From positions 62,001-126,000 of the forward strand of contig CAJQTY010000002.1 of the NCBI GenBank assembly GCA_907163075.1: DNA of 64,000 bases, read 5' to 3'. The notes below the pieces were generated by a model. It was not told the origin of the DNA. It saw only the letters and a program-made list of their open reading frames with translations, and did not search any database. The stretch is from an uncultured Rhodocyclaceae bacterium (GTDB taxonomy: Bacteria > Pseudomonadota > Gammaproteobacteria > Burkholderiales > Rhodocyclaceae). This document shows positions 1 through 9,924 of this stretch, piece after piece (within the stretch, counting starts at the first letter, position 1; each line of letters starts with the position of its first letter). A program made the translations under genes and the position numbers.

Positions 1-47
1 TAATCCCGTTTCTGCCAAAATTTCCGTAATCCCGGCCGACCCTCAAA

Positions 48-1445
48 GTGACGCTGCTGATCGACGACAACGACGTGGTGCAGCAGGCGCGCCTGCACAT
101 CGTCGAGTTCCGCGGCTTTGAAAAGTTCATCCAGGGCCGGCCCTACTGGGAGGTGCCGGTGATGGTGCAGCGCCTGTGCGGCATCTGCCCGGTGTCGCAC
201 CATCTGGCCGCATCGAAGGCGCTCGACTGGGTGGTCGGCGCCCCGCACATCACGGCATCGGCCAGAAAGCTGCGCCGCCTGATGCACTACGGGCAGATCC
301 TGCAATCGCATGCGCTGCATTTCTTTCATCTGTCATCGCCCGATCTGCTCTTCGGTTTCGAAAGCGACGTCGGACAGCGCAACATCGTCGGCATCGCCGC
401 CGCGTATCCCGAGGTCGCCAAGAAAGGCGTGCTGCTGCGCAAGTTCGGCCAGGAAGTGATTCGCCTGACCGCCGGCAAGCGCATCCACGGGACCGGCGCC
501 ATTCCCGGCGGCGTCAACCGCGCGCTCAGCCGCGAGGAGCGCGACGAACTGCTGGCGCAGATCGACCAGATCGTCGCCTGGAGCCGCGAGGCGGTGCAAC
601 TGGCCAGGCGCCTGCACAGCGCCGATCCGGGGCTGTACGACGAATTCGGGACGTTCCGCTCGTCGCTGCTGTCGATCGTCGGCGCGAACGGAGCGCTCGA
701 CTTCTACGAGGGCACGCTGCGCGTGCGCGACGCCGATGGCCGGATCATCGTTGACGGCGTCGACGCGCAGAACTATCACGAACTGATCCACGAAGAAGTC
801 AAGCCGTGGAGTTACATGAAATTTCCCTTCCTGGCGGCGCTCGGGCCGGAAACCGGCTGGTACAAGGTGGGGCCGCTGGCACGCGTGCAGAACTGCGATT
901 TCATCCCGACGCCGCTGGCCGAAGCCGAGCGCCGCGAGTTCGTCGACTATGGTCAGGGCCGCCTGATCCACGCCCCGCTCGCCTACCACTGGGCGCGCAT
1001 GATCGAAATGCTGCATGCCGCCGAGACGATCCGCGATCTGCTGCACGACGACGATCTCTCGGGCAGCGACCTGGTGGCTGCCGGCGCGCATCGCCGCGAA
1101 GGCGTCGGCGTCATCGAGGCGCCGCGCGGCACGCTGATCCATCACTACCACGTGGACGACGACGATGTGGTCACCATGTGCAACCTGATCGTCTCAACGA
1201 CGCACAACAACCAGCCGATGAACGAGGCCGTGCGGCGCGTCGCCGGGCGCTACCTGAGCGGGCGCAAACTGACCGAAGGCCTGCTCAATCACATCGAAGT
1301 GGCGATCCGCGCCTTCGACCCCTGCCTCTCCTGCGCCACCCACGCGCTCGGCAAGATGCCGCTGGAAGCCAGGCTGCTCGATAGCGCCGGGCGCGAGATC
1401 GGCCGGCTCGTCCGCTCGGGCGCTGGCGAGGTGAACCATCAATGA
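48..1445 (+). CDS. hoxH: [NiFe]-hydrogenase large subunit, HoxH-type (N-terminus missing or damaged)
   Basis: Catalytic subunit carrying the Ni-Fe(CN)2CO site. Counting from the GTG at 48, the N-terminal nickel motif RxCGICPVSH places Cys44 and Cys47, and the C-terminal motif DPCLSCATH places Cys426 and Cys429. After His432 there is a 33-residue tail of the kind removed by a maturation endopeptidase, which is the next gene. The FRGFEKF motif and the tail resemble cytoplasmic NAD-linked (group 3, HoxH) enzymes, but no partner subunit is in the window, so the group is inferred. Family members have about 20-25 more N-terminal residues including an RIEGH motif. Here a stop at 27-29 blocks the frame, although bases 16-30 in another frame read like the expected AKISV start, which suggests a small deletion or a contig-edge error. 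The gene overlaps the protease gene by 4 bases. Confidence 0.9.
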   Translation: MTLLIDDNDVVQQARLHIVEFRGFEKFIQGRPYWEVPVMVQRLCGICPVSHHLAASKALDWVVGAPHITASARKLRRLMHYGQILQSHALHFFHLSSPDLLFGFESDVGQRNIVGIAAAYPEVAKKGVLLRKFGQEVIRLTAGKRIHGTGAIPGGVNRALSREERDELLAQIDQIVAWSREAVQLARRLHSADPGLYDEFGTFRSSLLSIVGANGALDFYEGTLRVRDADGRIIVDGVDAQNYHELIHEEVKPWSYMKFPFLAALGPETGWYKVGPLARVQNCDFIPTPLAEAERREFVDYGQGRLIHAPLAYHWARMIEMLHAAETIRDLLHDDDLSGSDLVAAGAHRREGVGVIEAPRGTLIHHYHVDDDDVVTMCNLIVSTTHNNQPMNEAVRRVAGRYLSGRKLTEGLLNHIEVAIRAFDPCLSCATHALGKMPLEARLLDSAGREIGRLVRSGAGEVNHQ

Positions 1446-1963
1446 CCCCGAAACCGGTACTGCTGCTGGCGCTGGGCAACGACAGCCGCGGCGACGACGC
1501 GCTCGGGCCGCTGCTCGCCCGCCGCGTGCAGGCATGGCTGGACGGCAGCGACAGGGAAAAGCAGGTCGAGATCATCGAGGACTACCAGTTGCAGATCGAA
1601 CATGCGCTGGATATCGCGCAACGCCGGCTGGTACTGTTCGTCGATGCCGGAACGGGAACTCGCCCGCCTTTCGACTTTTGTGAAGCGCGGCCGCAGCGGC
1701 GGCAGACGCATACGACCCATGCCCTGGCGCCGCAAGCCCTGCTCGGCGTTTACGAAGCGGTGCATGGCGCAGCGCCGCCGCCAGCCTTCATCCTGTGCCT
1801 CGAAGGCGTCGGCTTTGAACTGGGCAATGCGCTTTCCGCCCCGGCGAAAGTGCATCTCGAACGAGGATTCGAATTCTGCCAAAGTCTGCTCGAGCAGCCG
1901 ACGGCGAACGCCTGGCGCCGGCTGGCGAACGCCGAGCGGACGGAAATGGCTGGTCATGCATGA
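1442..1963 (+). CDS. hoxW: Hydrogenase maturation endopeptidase (HoxW/HyaD-like)
   Basis: Nickel-dependent protease that trims the C-terminal extension of the large subunit once nickel is inserted. The 173-residue protein has the family N-terminus LGNDSRGDDALGP with acidic metal-binding candidates at Asp18/Asp19, a second acidic position in LFVDAG (Asp68) and a conserved His near residue 93 (TTHAL). This is the usual layout of the M52 peptidase family. Its ATG overlaps the hoxH stop (ATGA) and its stop overlaps the hypA start, indicating translational coupling. The symbol hoxW follows from adjacency to a HoxH-type large subunit; hyaD/hupD-type naming is possible. Confidence 0.85.
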   Translation: MTPKPVLLLALGNDSRGDDALGPLLARRVQAWLDGSDREKQVEIIEDYQLQIEHALDIAQRRLVLFVDAGTGTRPPFDFCEARPQRRQTHTTHALAPQALLGVYEAVHGAAPPPAFILCLEGVGFELGNALSAPAKVHLERGFEFCQSLLEQPTANAWRRLANAERTEMAGHA

Positions 1964-2297
1964 AATGTCGCTGATGGAGGGCGTCGCGCAGATCATCGAC
2001 GAGGCCGCCCAGGCCAACGGATTTCGACGCGTCAGGAAAGTGACTCTCGAAATCGGGCAGCTGGCCCTGGTGGACCCGGAGGCAATGCGTTTCTGTTTCG
2101 CTGCGGTCATGGAGGACAGCCTGGCCGAGGGGGCCGTTCTGGAAATCGTCGACGTACCGGGCAGCGGCTGGTGCACGCCATGCGCGGCCAGCGTACCAAT
2201 GAGCGACATCATTGCCGCCTGCCCGAACTGCGGCGGCTATCAAGTGCAAGCGACCGGCGGCCTGGAAATGAAGCTGAGTTCGCTGGAGGTGGAGTAA
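1956..2297 (+). CDS. hypA: Hydrogenase nickel incorporation protein HypA
   Basis: Nickel chaperone that works with HypB to deliver Ni to the hydrogenase large subunit. At 113 residues it has normal length. The N-terminal MHEMS gives the nickel-binding His2. Two CXXC pairs (Cys73/76 and Cys89/92) form the zinc site. The start at 1956 is chosen because MHEMS is nearly invariant; longer upstream frames lack family similarity. It overlaps the protease gene by 8 bases, so it is probably co-translated. Confidence 0.95.
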   Translation: MHEMSLMEGVAQIIDEAAQANGFRRVRKVTLEIGQLALVDPEAMRFCFAAVMEDSLAEGAVLEIVDVPGSGWCTPCAASVPMSDIIAACPNCGGYQVQATGGLEMKLSSLEVE

Positions 2298-2431
2298 ACC
2301 TGGAAACCGCAAAGGCTCATGCGAATGCGACGCCTCACCGGGAAAAAGAAGCCGGCCTTCCCTCTGCGCCCTCCGCGTCTCTGCGATCTCTGCGTTGAAA
2401 GAGGTTTCAACCAAGCTTTTTGGGATAAATC
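2298..2431. repeat. hypA-hypB spacer with degenerate CTCTGCG direct repeats
   Basis: This 134-base spacer is the only real gap inside the otherwise tightly packed hyp operon. Around 2357-2398 it carries imperfect short direct repeats of the form CTCTGCG/CTCCGCG with a period of roughly 9-11 bases, ending in GCGTTGAA. No hairpin or promoter is evident. Similar CTCTGCG-type arrays occur in spacers of various environmental bacteria; their function is not known to me. Confidence 0.4.
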
Positions 2432-3304
2432 ATGTGTATAAGCTGCGGCTGTGGCAATGACGATGCGCCGGCTCCGGCAACGGGGGCGGGAACGCCGGAC
2501 GAACATGAGCACGTCGGGGCGGATGGACTGGTCTACCGCCACGCGCATCGCCATGCGCACGGCGCGGGCGCGATGCACAGTCATGCGCCGGGCGTCACGC
2601 CGACGCGCCGGGTGCAGATCGAACGCGACATCCTGGCCAGGAACGACGGCCTCGCCGCCGCCAACCGCAAATGCTTCGAAGAGCACGGCGTGCTGGCACT
2701 CAACTTCGTCTCCAGCCCCGGCTCGGGCAAGACCTCGCTGCTGGTGCGGACGATCGCCGCGCTCAAGGAAAAAACACCACTGGCGGTGATCGAGGGCGAC
2801 CAGCAAACCAGCCTCGACGCCGAGCGCATCCTGGCGGCCGGAGCGCTGGCCGTCCAGATCAATACCGGCAAGGGCTGCCACCTCGACGCCGACCAGGTCC
2901 GGCAGGCGGTCGACCGACTGGCGCCGCCGCGCGGCGCGCTGCTGTTCATCGAAAACGTCGGCAACCTGGTCTGCCCGGCGGCCTTCGATCTGGGCGAGGC
3001 GTGCAAGGTCGTGATCCTCTCGGTAACCGAAGGCGAGGACAAGCCGCTCAAATATCCCGACATGTTCCGCGCCGCCCACCTGCTGCTGCTCAACAAGTGC
3101 GACCTGCTGCCGCACCTCGACTTCGATGTGCAGCGCGTGATCGAAAACGCGCGGCGCGTCAATCCGGCCATCGAAATCATGCAAATCTCGGCCGCCACCG
3201 GCTCCGGCATGGAGCCATGGCTGGAGTGGCTTGCCCGCGAGCAGGCAGCGGTGCACACCCGACCTGCGGAAAACAACGATGCACGCGAACGCCCGCAGCT
3301 TTAG
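2432..3304 (+). CDS. hypB: Hydrogenase maturation GTPase HypB
   Basis: GTPase that drives nickel delivery together with HypA. The N-terminus MCISCGC is the high-affinity nickel motif (Cys2, Cys5, Cys7). Residues about 24-52 form a His-rich metal-storage stretch ([17 protein letters not shown]). The G domain follows with a P-loop SSPGSGKTS (about residues 94-102), the IEGDQQT metal/switch segment, and the NKCD guanine-specificity motif near residue 222. Length 290 is typical of the His-rich subtype. Its 3' end overlaps the start of hypF. Confidence 0.95.
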   Translation: MCISCGCGNDDAPAPATGAGTPDEHEHVGADGLVYRHAHRHAHGAGAMHSHAPGVTPTRRVQIERDILARNDGLAAANRKCFEEHGVLALNFVSSPGSGKTSLLVRTIAALKEKTPLAVIEGDQQTSLDAERILAAGALAVQINTGKGCHLDADQVRQAVDRLAPPRGALLFIENVGNLVCPAAFDLGEACKVVILSVTEGEDKPLKYPDMFRAAHLLLLNKCDLLPHLDFDVQRVIENARRVNPAIEIMQISAATGSGMEPWLEWLAREQAAVHTRPAENNDARERPQL

Positions 3305-4406
3305 GCTGGCGGCCAGCGCTCCCGGCGTGCTGGCCCTCGGCGGCTGGCTGAAGAACACCGTTTGCGCCGTACGCGGCGATACGGCGTTTGTTTCCGAAGC
3401 GATCGGCGACCTCGACAGCAGTGCAGCCTGCGTCCGGCTGGAGCGCGAAGCCGACCGGCTGTGCGCCACGCTGGGCAGCGAACTGGCGATCGTCGCGCAC
3501 GACCTGCATCCGGATTTCTTCAGCACCCGGCTGGCCCTGCGCATTGCCGACCGCCTGGGCATCCCGGCGCTCGGCGTCCAGCATCACCACGCGCACGTGG
3601 CCGCAGTTTGCGCCGAACACGGCGTTAGCGAAGCGGTGCTTGGGCTGGGCATGGACGGCGTCGGGCTGGGCAGTGATGGGCATGCCTGGGGCGGCGAGTT
3701 GCTGCGCGTGGACGCTTCCGGCTTCCGGCGTCTCGGCCATTTGCAGCCCTTGCGACTGCCCGGCGGCGACCGCGCGGCGCGCGAAACGTGGCGGATGGGC
3801 GCGGCGGCGCTCGACAGCCTCGGCCGCAACGCGGAAATCGCCACCCGCTTCGCCGCGCAGCCGGCCGCCGCGACTGTCGCCGGCATGCTGCAACGTGACT
3901 TCAACTGCCCGCCGACGACCAGCCTGGGACGACTGTTCGACGCCGCCTGTGGGCTGCTCGGCGTTTGTCCGCTGCAATCCTTCGAAGGCCAGGCGAGCAT
4001 GGCGCTGCAGGCGCTGGCCGAAGCGCATGAAGAGTGCGGCGACGTCGCGATCCGGCGCGACGCGTACCGGCTTGGCGAGACGCTCGATTTCCGCCCGCTG
4101 CTGGCCCTGCTCGCCGACGGCATGGACGCCAACGGCGGCGCCGCGCTGTTTCATGCCACGCTGGCCGCCGGCCTGGCGGACTGGGTGAGCGATGCCGCCG
4201 AGCGCCACGGAATTCGCCGGCTGGCCTGCGGCGGCGGCTGCTTTTTGAACCGGCTCCTGGTGCGCCAACTGGCGCAGGAGTTGCATGCACGCGGCATCGA
4301 GATGCTGACCGCGCAGCGCCTGTCACCGGGCGATAGCGGCCTGTCGCTCGGGCAGGCCTGGATCGCCGTCCAGCACCTTAACGTTCAACACCTTAACGAA
4401 AGCTGA
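3279..4406 (+). CDS. hypF: Short HypF: carbamoyltransferase domain only
   Basis: Carbamoyl-transfer enzyme in synthesis of the CN ligands of the active site, acting with HypE. The protein (about 375 residues) matches only the C-terminal Kae1/YgjD-like part of HypF: the QHHHAHVAA metal site, a MDGVGLG nucleotide-binding segment, and a CGGGCFLN loop near the end. The acylphosphatase, zinc-finger and YrdC domains of full-length HypF (about 750 residues) are absent. Short HypF proteins are known, for example HypF1 of the Cupriavidus hox cluster, so this need not be a truncation. The start at 3279 overlaps hypB by 26 bases; an alternative ATG at 3231 would extend the overlap. A full-length HypF or another acylphosphatase may exist elsewhere in the genome. 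Confidence 0.88.
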   Translation: MHANARSFRLAASAPGVLALGGWLKNTVCAVRGDTAFVSEAIGDLDSSAACVRLEREADRLCATLGSELAIVAHDLHPDFFSTRLALRIADRLGIPALGVQHHHAHVAAVCAEHGVSEAVLGLGMDGVGLGSDGHAWGGELLRVDASGFRRLGHLQPLRLPGGDRAARETWRMGAAALDSLGRNAEIATRFAAQPAAATVAGMLQRDFNCPPTTSLGRLFDAACGLLGVCPLQSFEGQASMALQALAEAHEECGDVAIRRDAYRLGETLDFRPLLALLADGMDANGGAALFHATLAAGLADWVSDAAERHGIRRLACGGGCFLNRLLVRQLAQELHARGIEMLTAQRLSPGDSGLSLGQAWIAVQHLNVQHLNES

Positions 4407-4409
4407 GTC

Positions 4410-4643
4410 ATGTGCCTGGCCATCCCCGCGCGTATCGAACGAATCACCGACGGCGAAACGGCGATCGTTAACCTGGACGGCGTCCGCAAGTCGATCTCGC
4501 TGGCGCTGGTCGACAACGTCGCGGTCGGCGACTATGTCATCGTCCATGTCGGCTTCGCCCTGAATAAGCTTGACATCGACGAAGCCGATCGCACACTGGC
4601 GCTGTTTGCGCAGATCGATGAAAGCACGGGCGGCGCGGCATGA
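4410..4643 (+). CDS. hypC: Hydrogenase maturation chaperone HypC
   Basis: Small OB-fold chaperone of 77 residues that carries the Fe(CN)2CO unit between HypD and the large subunit. The N-terminus MCLAIPARI contains the essential Cys2. The VGDYVIVHVGFAL core is the family signature. It follows hypF after 3 bases and overlaps hypD by 4 bases, a conserved gene order that supports the assignment. Confidence 0.96.
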   Translation: MCLAIPARIERITDGETAIVNLDGVRKSISLALVDNVAVGDYVIVHVGFALNKLDIDEADRTLALFAQIDESTGGAA

Positions 4644-5773
4644 AGTACATCGACGAATTCCGCGATGGCGAACTGGCGCGCCATCTCGCCGCCACCATTG
4701 CCGGCGAGGCGCGCGCCGGTGGCGAATATCGGCTGATGGAATTCTGCGGCGGCCATACGCACGCCATTTCGCGCTATGGCCTTGCCGATCTGCTGCCGCC
4801 GGCGATAAACATGATTCATGGTCCGGGGTGTCCGGTCTGCGTGCTGCCGATCGGCCGCATCGACCAGGCCATCCGCCTGGCACTGGAGCAGCGCGTGACG
4901 CTCTGTAGCTACGGCGACTGCCTGCGCGTGCCCGCCTCCGACGGCCTCTCGCTGCTCAAGGCCCGGGCGCAGGGCGCCGACCTGCGCATGGTGTATTCGG
5001 TCAGCGATGCGCTGGAACTGGCCCGGAACAATCCGCAACGGCAGGTCGTTTTCCTCGCCATCGGCTTCGAGACCACAACGCCGCCGACGGCGGTGGCGAT
5101 CCGGCAGGCGGACGCGCTCGGCGTGAACAACTTTTCGGTGCTGTGCAACCACGTGCTGACGCCGGCCGCCATGCGCGCCATTCTCGCCCACCCGACGGGA
5201 GCGCGGCTGCACGGCTTCGTCGGCCCGGCCCACGTGTCGACGGTGATCGGCAGCCGTCCCTACGAAACCTTCGCCAGCGATTACGGCAAGCCGGTGGTGA
5301 TCGCCGGATTCGAGCCGCTGGACCTCTTGCAGGCGATTCTAATGCTGCTGCGCCAGATCAACGGCGGGCGCGCCGAGGTCGAAAACGAGTTCACCCGTGC
5401 CGTCACGCGCGACGGCAACCGCAAAGCGCAAGCGGCGATGGATGAAGTGTTCGAGTTGCGCGACAGTTTCGAATGGCGCGGGCTCGGCAGCATCCCGCAC
5501 AGCGCATTGAAACTGCGCCCGCGCTACGCCGGCTTCGACGCGGAAACGCGTTTCGGCCTCGACTACCGCGCGGTGGCGGACAGCAAGGGCTGCGAATGCG
5601 GCGCCATCCTGCGCGGCGAAAAGCGTCCGCAGCAGTGCAGGATTTTCGGCACGGCATGCACGCCGGAGCATCCGGTTGGCTCGTGCATGGTTTCGGCCGA
5701 AGGCGCCTGCGCCGCGCATTACCTGTACGGGCGGTTCAGGGATACGCCGGCGATGGCCGCAGAAGGGGCTTGA
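4640..5773 (+). CDS. hypD: Hydrogenase maturation iron-sulfur protein HypD
   Basis: Scaffold with a [4Fe-4S] cluster on which the Fe(CN)2CO group is assembled. The 377-residue length is normal. The signature EFCGGHTHA (Cys36) and GPGCPVCV (Cys64, Cys67) are seen, and the C-terminal cluster region contains the CECG, CRIFGTACTPEHPVGSC and EGACAAH cysteines. The start overlaps hypC (ATGA), and hypE starts one base after the stop. Confidence 0.96.
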   Translation: MKYIDEFRDGELARHLAATIAGEARAGGEYRLMEFCGGHTHAISRYGLADLLPPAINMIHGPGCPVCVLPIGRIDQAIRLALEQRVTLCSYGDCLRVPASDGLSLLKARAQGADLRMVYSVSDALELARNNPQRQVVFLAIGFETTTPPTAVAIRQADALGVNNFSVLCNHVLTPAAMRAILAHPTGARLHGFVGPAHVSTVIGSRPYETFASDYGKPVVIAGFEPLDLLQAILMLLRQINGGRAEVENEFTRAVTRDGNRKAQAAMDEVFELRDSFEWRGLGSIPHSALKLRPRYAGFDAETRFGLDYRAVADSKGCECGAILRGEKRPQQCRIFGTACTPEHPVGSCMVSAEGACAAHYLYGRFRDTPAMAAEGA

Positions 5774-5774
5774 C

Positions 5775-6806
<1,032 letters not shown>

Positions 6807-6860
6807 GCGGAGTACGCGCTGAGTGGGCAGCGCTGCGAATCATGCCTGCGCGGCCGGCCT

Positions 6861-6900
6861 GGTAGGTCGGAAAAGCCGAAGGCGCCTTCCGACGTTTGGC
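6861..6900 (+). repeat. REP-type palindromic element, copy A
   Basis: A block beginning GGTAGGTCGGAAAAGCCGAA and continuing GGCGCCTTCCGACGTTTGGC. The ends GTCGGAA/TTCCGAC pair, and the centre holds the palindrome GAAGGCGCCTTC. Near-identical blocks occur at 16112-16150 (opposite strand) and 24911-24950. The element lies just after hypE and could act as a transcript-end structure. Confidence 0.8.
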
Positions 6901-6966
6901 TGATCAAAGCGCTCCAATGACGCGACTCTGTCGACGCGATTTTACGTCACCGTCGTGTCGACCAAA

Positions 6967-7165
6967 TCAGCCTGTGCCGCGGGCGGTTTCAACCAATCCG
7001 GCGGCGACCAGCTCGCGCATCAGCCGGGCCACCACTTCGCGCGTCGTTCCCAGGTGAAAGGCTATCTGCTGCGGCGTCATCCGCAATTCTCCGGCCGCTG
7101 ATCCATTGTGAAGCCACGGCGCTATTGGGCCAAAGAGTATTTCTGCGGCGGGGAATTGAGGTCAG
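6967..7165 (-). pseudogene. C-terminal HTH relic of a Crp/Fnr-type regulator
   Basis: Reading the minus strand, a frame ending at the TGA at 6967-6969 encodes ELRMTPQQIAFHLGTTREVV followed by ARLMRELVAAGLVETARG. This matches the winged-helix recognition region of Crp/Fnr regulators (pattern Q-IA-LGTTRE-V-R-RELVAAGL). The effector-binding domain is absent: an in-frame stop occurs about 30 residues upstream and the IS3-family element lies just beyond. This is therefore a remnant, probably created by IS-associated deletion. Confidence 0.6.
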
Positions 7166-7238
7166 GCTGCACATTGGGCACACGCTGTACGGCACCCCGA
7201 GTTATTACCCACTCTATTACCCTTACTAAAGGCGGCGC

Positions 7239-8294
7239 GCGTCAAGGTAGTTGTCGCCTCGGTCATGCAGCCAACGGCTGAATATGCTTGTCTTCCGAAC
7301 GCGCGTTGGCGATGCAGTCGCGTTCGGGATTCAGGGTTACGGCACCGACGGGCGTCCAGTTTCGTGTTCTCCCTGACCAGCGTGCCGGGTTGAGTTCGCG
7401 TGCCGAGGCATACAACGCATGTCGAGCGGCGAGAATGGCTTGATCCTCGCCGGCATGGCGCTGTGCCGGACTGACGTAACGAATGCCACTGTGGCGATGC
7501 TCGACGTTGTACCAATGCACGAAGCTGACCGCCCAGGCACGGGCATCGTCGAGCTCGGCAAAGCCTTTGGCAGGAAACTCAGGGCGGTATTTGGCGGTGC
7601 GAAACAGCGACTCGGCGTAAGCGTTGTCATCGCTGACCCGGGGCCGCGAATACGAGGGTTTGACACCCAACCAGTTGAGCATCGCCAGCACCGTCGTCGC
7701 CTTGAGCGTCGCGCCGTTGTCACCGTGCAAGACGGGCTTGCTGTTCAGCGCGGCAATACCCTCGGCCAGCGCCGTACGGCGCACCAGATGCGCCGCATGA
7801 TCGGCGTGATCGCTGTCATGCACCTCCCAGCCGACAATCTTGCGGCTATACAGGTCGAGGATGAGGTAGAGGTGAAACCATCGACCCTGCATCTGGGCTG
7901 GCAGATAGGTCATGTCCCAGCACCACACCTGGCGCGGTTCGGTAGCGATATGCGTGGTCGGCGGTCGCCGTTGCTTCGGCGCCTTGGCGCGCCCACGGTG
8001 GGTGGTTTGGCCGTGGGCCTTGAGTACCCGGTTGAAGGTGGATTCGCTGGCCAGGTAAATGCCTTCATCCGCCAGCATCGGCACAATGCGTGCCGGCGGC
8101 ACGGCCGCAAAGCAAGGTTCGTTGGCCACGGCCAGCACGTGCGCCCGCTCGGCCGCGGTCAGGGCGTGACCGGAGGGCGGGCGCACGGCCTGTGGCCGGC
8201 GATCGCCGCCGATCAGCCCAGCGCTCGCCTGCCAGCGCTGGAGGGTGCGCAGGTCGATGCCCGCCATTGCGCAGGCCGGTTTGAGCCGTGCCCC
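7239..8294 (-). mobile_element. IS3-family element, copy 1 (5'-truncated)
   Basis: This minus-strand copy keeps the 3' terminal inverted repeat (7239-7260, GCGTCAAGGTAGTTGTCGCCTC) and most of orfB but lacks orfA, the first 20-odd codons of orfB and the 5' end. Homology to the complete copy stops near 8294, only about 8 bases before the left end of copy 2. The two copies face head to head. In orfB they differ at only about four residues, so the truncation is recent. Confidence 0.85.
7263..8267 (-). pseudogene. IS3-family transposase orfB, 5'-truncated copy
   Basis: DDE integrase-core transposase fragment of 334 residues from an internal Met. It contains the rve core with WCWDMTYLP (first Asp), VLHGDNGA (second Asp) and DDNAYAESLFRTAKY (catalytic Glu). 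The intact copy at 8833-9924 has 29 further N-terminal residues and an upstream orfA partner, both lost here. The fragment retains the catalytic core but lacks the IS start signals, so it is unlikely to be made as a functional OrfAB product. Confidence 0.85.
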
Positions 8295-8356
8295 CTCCCC
8301 CTGCGTCAGAATAGTTGTCGCCTCAATAGAATCTCAACAATGGGCGGCAATAAAGG

Positions 8357-8836
8357 ATGGAAATGGCAAGGTACTCAGAGAAATTCAAAGGTAGAGTGGT
8401 AGCGCGATTGCTGCCGCCAGAAAGTGCGGCGTTGGACATGGTGGCTCGTGAAGTTGGCATTGGTGCAGGCACGCTCGAACGTTGGCGAGATGACGTGCTG
8501 TCCATGCCCGCCCGAGGGCGGGCATGGACAGCGGCGGCGCGGCTGGAGGCGGTGATCGTCACGGCAGCGCTGGACGAAGCCGGCCAGAGCGCATGGTGTC
8601 GCGAACACGGCGTCTATCCGGACGAACTGCTCCAATGGCGGAGCAGTGCGACCACCGCACTGGCCGAGCCGGAAGAACTCAGAGCCAGCCCACAAGCCAC
8701 CCGGCAAGACAAGAAACGTATCAAGGAACTCGAACGCGAGTTGCTGCGCAAGGACCGGGCACTCGCCGAAACGGCAGCCCTGCTGGTGCTCTCAAAAAAA
8801 GTCGCGGCGATCTTCAACAAGGGAGAGGACGAATGA
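8357..8836 (+). CDS. IS3-family transposase orfA
   Basis: DNA-binding partner of the IS3 transposase, 159 residues. The N-terminal ARYSEKFKGRVVARLLPPES and VAREVGIGAGTLERWRDD form a helix-turn-helix as in the HTH_Tnp_1 family. The C-terminal half (RQDKKRIKELERELLRKDRALAE) is a leucine-zipper-like coiled coil. Its stop overlaps the orfB start in an ATGA, the usual arrangement for frameshifted OrfAB production. It could start at the second Met (8363). Confidence 0.85.
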   Translation: MEMARYSEKFKGRVVARLLPPESAALDMVAREVGIGAGTLERWRDDVLSMPARGRAWTAAARLEAVIVTAALDEAGQSAWCREHGVYPDELLQWRSSATTALAEPEELRASPQATRQDKKRIKELERELLRKDRALAETAALLVLSKKVAAIFNKGEDE

Positions 8837-9924
8837 TCGGCCTCGAAGACCGCCAGGCGCTGACCCGAGATATCCACGCTGCCCATGCGGCCGGGGCACG
8901 GCTCAAACCGGCCTGCGCAATGGCGGGCATCGACCTGCGCACCCTCCAGCGCTGGCAGGCAAGCGCTGGGCTGATCGGCGGCGATCGCCGGCCGCAAGCC
9001 GTTCGCCCGCCCTCCGGTCACGCCCTGACCGCGGCCGAGCGGGCGCACGTGCTGGCCGTGGCCAACGAACCTCGCTTTGCAGCCGTGCCACCGGCACGCA
9101 TTGTGCCGATGCTGGCGGATGAAGGCATTTACCTGGCCAGCGAATCCACCTTCAGCCGGGTACTCAAGGCCCACGGCCAAACCACCCACCGTGGGCGCGC
9201 CAAGGCGCCGCAGCAACGGCGACCGCCGACCACGCATATCGCTACCGAACCGCGCCAGGTGTGGTGCTGGGACATGACCTATCTGCCAGCCCAAGTGCAG
9301 GGCCGATGGTTTCACCTCTACCTCATCCTTGACCTGTATAGCCGCAAGATTGTCGGCTGGGAGGTGCATGACAGCGATCACGCCGATCATGCGGCGCATC
9401 TGGTGCGCCGTACGGCGCTGGCCGAGGGTATTGCCGCGCTGAACAGCAAGCCCGTCTTGCACGGTGACAACGGCGCGACGCTCAAGGCGACGACGGTGCT
9501 GGCGATGCTCAACTGGTTGGGTGTCAAACCCTCGTATTCGCGGCCCCGGGTCAGCGATGACAACGCTTACGCCGAGTCGCTGTTTCGCACCGCCAAATAC
9601 CGCCCTGAGTTTCCTGCCAAAGGCTTTGCCGAGCTCGACGATGCCCGTGCCTGGGCGGTCAGCTTCGTGCATTGGTACAACGTCGAGCATCGCCACAGTG
9701 GCATTCGTTACGTCAGTCCGGCACAGCGCCATGCCGGCGAGGATCAAGCCATTCTCGCCGCTCGACATGCGTTGTATGCCTCGGCACGCGAACTCAACCC
9801 GGCACGCTGGTCAGGGAGAACACGAAACTGGACGCCCGTCGGTGCCGTAACCCTGAATCCCGAACGCGACTGCATCGCCAACGCGCGTTCGGAAGACAAG
9901 CATATTCAGCCGTTGGCTGCATGA
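8833..9924 (+). CDS. IS3-family transposase orfB (intact)
   Basis: Integrase-core transposase of 363 residues starting at the ATG that overlaps the orfA stop. An N-terminal helical region (residues 1-110, including a second HTH near GIDLRTLQRW) precedes the rve core with D-D-E residues in WCWDMTYLP, LHGDNGA and DDNAYAESLF. The HWYNVEHRHSGIRYVSPAQRH tail is typical of IS3-family OrfB. A longer upstream frame reaching 8524 is an overlap with orfA and not the expected start. Confidence 0.92.
   Translation: MIGLEDRQALTRDIHAAHAAGARLKPACAMAGIDLRTLQRWQASAGLIGGDRRPQAVRPPSGHALTAAERAHVLAVANEPRFAAVPPARIVPMLADEGIYLASESTFSRVLKAHGQTTHRGRAKAPQQRRPPTTHIATEPRQVWCWDMTYLPAQVQGRWFHLYLILDLYSRKIVGWEVHDSDHADHAAHLVRRTALAEGIAALNSKPVLHGDNGATLKATTVLAMLNWLGVKPSYSRPRVSDDNAYAESLFRTAKYRPEFPAKGFAELDDARAWAVSFVHWYNVEHRHSGIRYVSPAQRHAGEDQAILAARHALYASARELNPARWSGRTRNWTPVGAVTLNPERDCIANARSEDKHIQPLAA

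Noticed and set aside
333-1151. Long minus-strand frames opposite hoxH and the hyp genes
   Set aside because: High GC removes stop codons from antisense frames; the products are Arg/Ala-rich with no family motifs, whereas the plus strand encodes clear families.
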